Assembly (NCBI GenBank): GCA_026985515.1
Contig: JALSQH010000259.1
Coordinates: 1 to 6,319, forward strand
From: a bacterium
Lineage (GTDB): Bacteria; JALSQH01
Reading direction: 5' to 3'
DNA length: 6,319 nucleotides
Numbering within the stretch: position 1 is the first letter of the stretch; every line of letters begins with the position of its first letter. This document shows, piece after piece, positions 4,528 to 6,319 of this stretch. Both the position numbers and the translations under genes were made by a program. A model generated the notes under the pieces. It saw only the letters and a program-made list of their open reading frames with translations, did not search any database and was not told the origin of the DNA.

Positions 4528-6319
4528 TAGGTTTTTGTAACATATTGTTTCAATTCACTTTCGTTAAAAATGAGCGGTTGATATTCTCCTTTCATCCACA
4601 TTTCAAACTGGTCAAAACTGTTCCTCCAGTCCTCATCATTGGAGCCGGGCAGAACTCCAAATGCCCTTACGGGTCCACTTTTATCAAACTCCACTATAAG
4701 TCTTACGGAAGCTCCATCAATGTGAAGATAATTTTTAACACTGTCTGTAGAAAGTTCACCCCCGGGATTTACTGTGAAATCATCTCCATCAGTTGGAATC
4801 CCCAATCTTGACCATTGGTAGGCAGGAGAGAACATTACCAGTTTGTGTACATTACCCCATCTTAACTTTTCAGGATCGGTCACTTTTTGCAGTTGCATCA
4901 TCGTCTTAACAGATTTCCTCAGTGCAAGTAAAACATCATACTCCCTCGTTTCAACCTGGGGGGTAGAAACATTGTCAAAGAGAACGCTGTTCTTCTTTTC
5001 CTTCATAATGTAGTAGAGGGATTTAATGTAGGTACATGGAAGACCAGTTTCAGGTAGAGGTACGCTGTACTTTTCAGCTTCATCCTGATAAACAACATAT
5101 TTCATGTACTTGAGCCAGCCCTCAAATATTGAAGTTGCGGCACTGTCCAGTTTTTCCTGTTCACTGTATGTTCTGAATCTGTCAGATACTCCTGAATAAA
5201 TGTGAAAAGACCATTTTTTAAGTAGTTGAATTACGCTGTTGTAATCAATTCCATCCTCACTGCTCCACTGCTGAAGCAGGTCACCTCTTACATCAGCAGC
5301 TTCAAGGATGTCTGGTACAAACTGGGTTGCAAGAAGTGAGTAAACATCTTTATGCATTTTCATGGCATAGTTAATATCGAGGGTGTTGTTTCTTTTACCC
5401 TCGTTAATCATGTCGTCTATTCTTTCAGCTCTGTATCCCGGCCATTTGCTGAAATAGTAATAGTAACCTGTAGATGTAAGGTTGTAGGGGTATTCTGGAT
5501 TGATCTTATAAGGCGGTTCAAACCTCTCCCCATGCAGGATCCCAAAAATGTCATTATTCGCTGTGGAGATATACCCCCTTTCAGGGTTGAGAAGTCTGGG
5601 GATTTTATCGTCGGGAATATACCCGACCCATTTTCCCTCATTTGTGTAGCCATCCATCAATCTCCATGGTCTGGAGCCGCTTGCTCTTATAGGAATGAGA
5701 GCATGGGGATAGTAGGCAATGTCGTTATTGCGATCAATCATTACGAAATTCTGTGCACCAACTCCAAAGTAATTCAGAGCCCTGAAAAAGTCATCCACAG
5801 TTGATGCTGTAAAGAGATTGAAGTATGCCTCCATCTCATGCGTGGCGTCATATCCCGGCCATCTGAAAGAAATTGCCACCCCATCAGTTGGAGGCGTGGC
5901 AAAGGGATCAGTGGCAAGATCATCCCACATAATAATAACTGAATCATCAGGGATATAGTAGACAGCCATTGCTTTATTAATCCATCTATCTGTGTCAACC
6001 CTGACCTTATATGGAAGTACCACACTTTGAAGTTTCACATCTCCGTCTATTTTTCTAACATAATATCCATCATCCCCCCTGTATATGTGTTGAAGCCATA
6101 CATCAGCAACATCGTACCCCGTCATGGTAACACCCCAGGCAATATTTTCGTTGAATCCGATCATGACACCAGGAATTCCTGAGAGTACATATCCCATCAG
6201 TCTGATATTTCCGCTTCCGTGAGTTTTTGAATCAAAGTAGAAACCCTGCCAGACGGGAGGGGTGAGAAGGGGCAGATGGGGGTCATTGGCAAGGATGGGA
6301 TTTCCATCTTTTGTTATTT
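4515..6319 (-). CDS. penicillin amidase family protein, most of the beta chain (5' partial)
   Basis: About 601 codons are visible; the gene continues beyond the right edge, since the frame stays open upstream of the Met at 6197. The first visible residues, ITKDGNPILANDPHLPLL, are the conserved stretch that lies a short way after the catalytic N-terminal Ser of the mature beta chain. The signal peptide, alpha chain, autoprocessing site and nucleophile are therefore off-window. Further family motifs are GIPGVMIGFNENIAWGVT, TGYDVADVW (the usual calcium-loop region), GAQNFVMIDRNNDIAYYP, WVGYIPDDKIP, NPERGYISTANND with the probable oxyanion-hole Asn (codon 5556-5558), and near the end VNPGG, VLPGS and FDQFEMWMKGEYQPLIF. 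Members are Ntn hydrolases, usually exported, that cleave amides such as beta-lactam side chains, acyl-homoserine lactones or other acylamides; the substrate cannot be told here. The TAG stop lies inside the last codons of wtpC on the opposite strand. Confidence 0.9.
   Translation of the reverse strand, partial: ITKDGNPILANDPHLPLLTPPVWQGFYFDSKTHGSGNIRLMGYVLSGIPGVMIGFNENIAWGVTMTGYDVADVWLQHIYRGDDGYYVRKIDGDVKLQSVVLPYKVRVDTDRWINKAMAVYYIPDDSVIIMWDDLATDPFATPPTDGVAISFRWPGYDATHEMEAYFNLFTASTVDDFFRALNYFGVGAQNFVMIDRNNDIAYYPHALIPIRASGSRPWRLMDGYTNEGKWVGYIPDDKIPRLLNPERGYISTANNDIFGILHGERFEPPYKINPEYPYNLTSTGYYYYFSKWPGYRAERIDDMINEGKRNNTLDINYAMKMHKDVYSLLATQFVPDILEAADVRGDLLQQWSSEDGIDYNSVIQLLKKWSFHIYSGVSDRFRTYSEQEKLDSAATSIFEGWLKYMKYVVYQDEAEKYSVPLPETGLPCTYIKSLYYIMKEKKNSVLFDNVSTPQVETREYDVLLALRKSVKTMMQLQKVTDPEKLRWGNVHKLVMFSPAYQWSRLGIPTDGDDFTVNPGGELSTDSVKNYLHIDGASVRLIVEFDKSGPVRAFGVLPGSNDEDWRNSFDQFEMWMKGEYQPLIFNESELKQYVTKTYYFK

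Noticed and set aside
4514-4536. CCTA...TAGG followed by TTTTT as a terminator for wtpC
   Set aside because: The stem is only 4 bp with a 10-nt loop, too weak to support an intrinsic terminator.
5352-5804. Plus-strand reading frame of 150 codons inside the acylase
   Set aside because: It is antisense to strongly conserved acylase motifs, with no family resemblance and no start signal.

Overview
The window is an AT-rich stretch with Arg codons dominated by AGA/AGG. It holds a compact molybdate/tungstate uptake operon flanked by genes on the opposite strand. No rRNA, tRNA, insertion sequence or CRISPR array was seen. The organism looks like an anaerobic, possibly thermophilic prokaryote. A diderm bacterium is favoured: the solute-binding protein has a plain Sec signal peptide with no lipobox cysteine, there is a near-consensus sigma70-type promoter and a perfect Shine-Dalgarno sequence in front of the minus-strand reductase, and the regulator is a full-length ModE. 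An archaeon cannot be excluded, because WtpA-type binding proteins are common there and the control region also contains a TATA-box-like element. Inclination only, not proof.

Layout. Positions 2-202 (+) are the end of an unrecognised reading frame that is open to the left edge. Positions 203-428 are intergenic with two hairpins between converging genes. Positions 429-1274 (-) encode a short-chain dehydrogenase/reductase of the peroxisomal trans-2-enoyl-CoA reductase-like type. Positions 1275-1355 are a divergent control region. The plus-strand operon follows: modE-like regulator (1356-2102), wtpA-like binding protein (2106-3047), wtpB-like permease (3044-3820) and wtpC-like ATPase (3817-4527). 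The genes are 3 bp apart or overlap by ATGA. From the right edge down to 4515 (-) runs most of the beta chain of a penicillin-amidase-family Ntn hydrolase, whose 3' end overlaps wtpC by 13 bp.

How the genes work together. WtpA captures tungstate or molybdate outside the membrane, WtpB forms the channel and WtpC hydrolyses ATP. ModE carries a DNA-binding domain plus two TOBE (Mop) domains and should sense the intracellular oxyanion. The most notable signal is a 22-bp dyad at 1333-1354, half-sites GTTATATA and TACATAAC separated by 6 bp. It closely resembles the E. coli ModE operator and ends 1 bp before the modE start codon. It gives a simple model: oxyanion-loaded ModE represses its own operon when the cell is replete. 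The -35 elements of the two divergent promoters overlap next to this site, so the reductase gene may also respond to Mo/W supply. The reductase lacks the textbook Ser-Tyr-Lys residues of the SDR family, as do (from memory) its mammalian PECR relatives.
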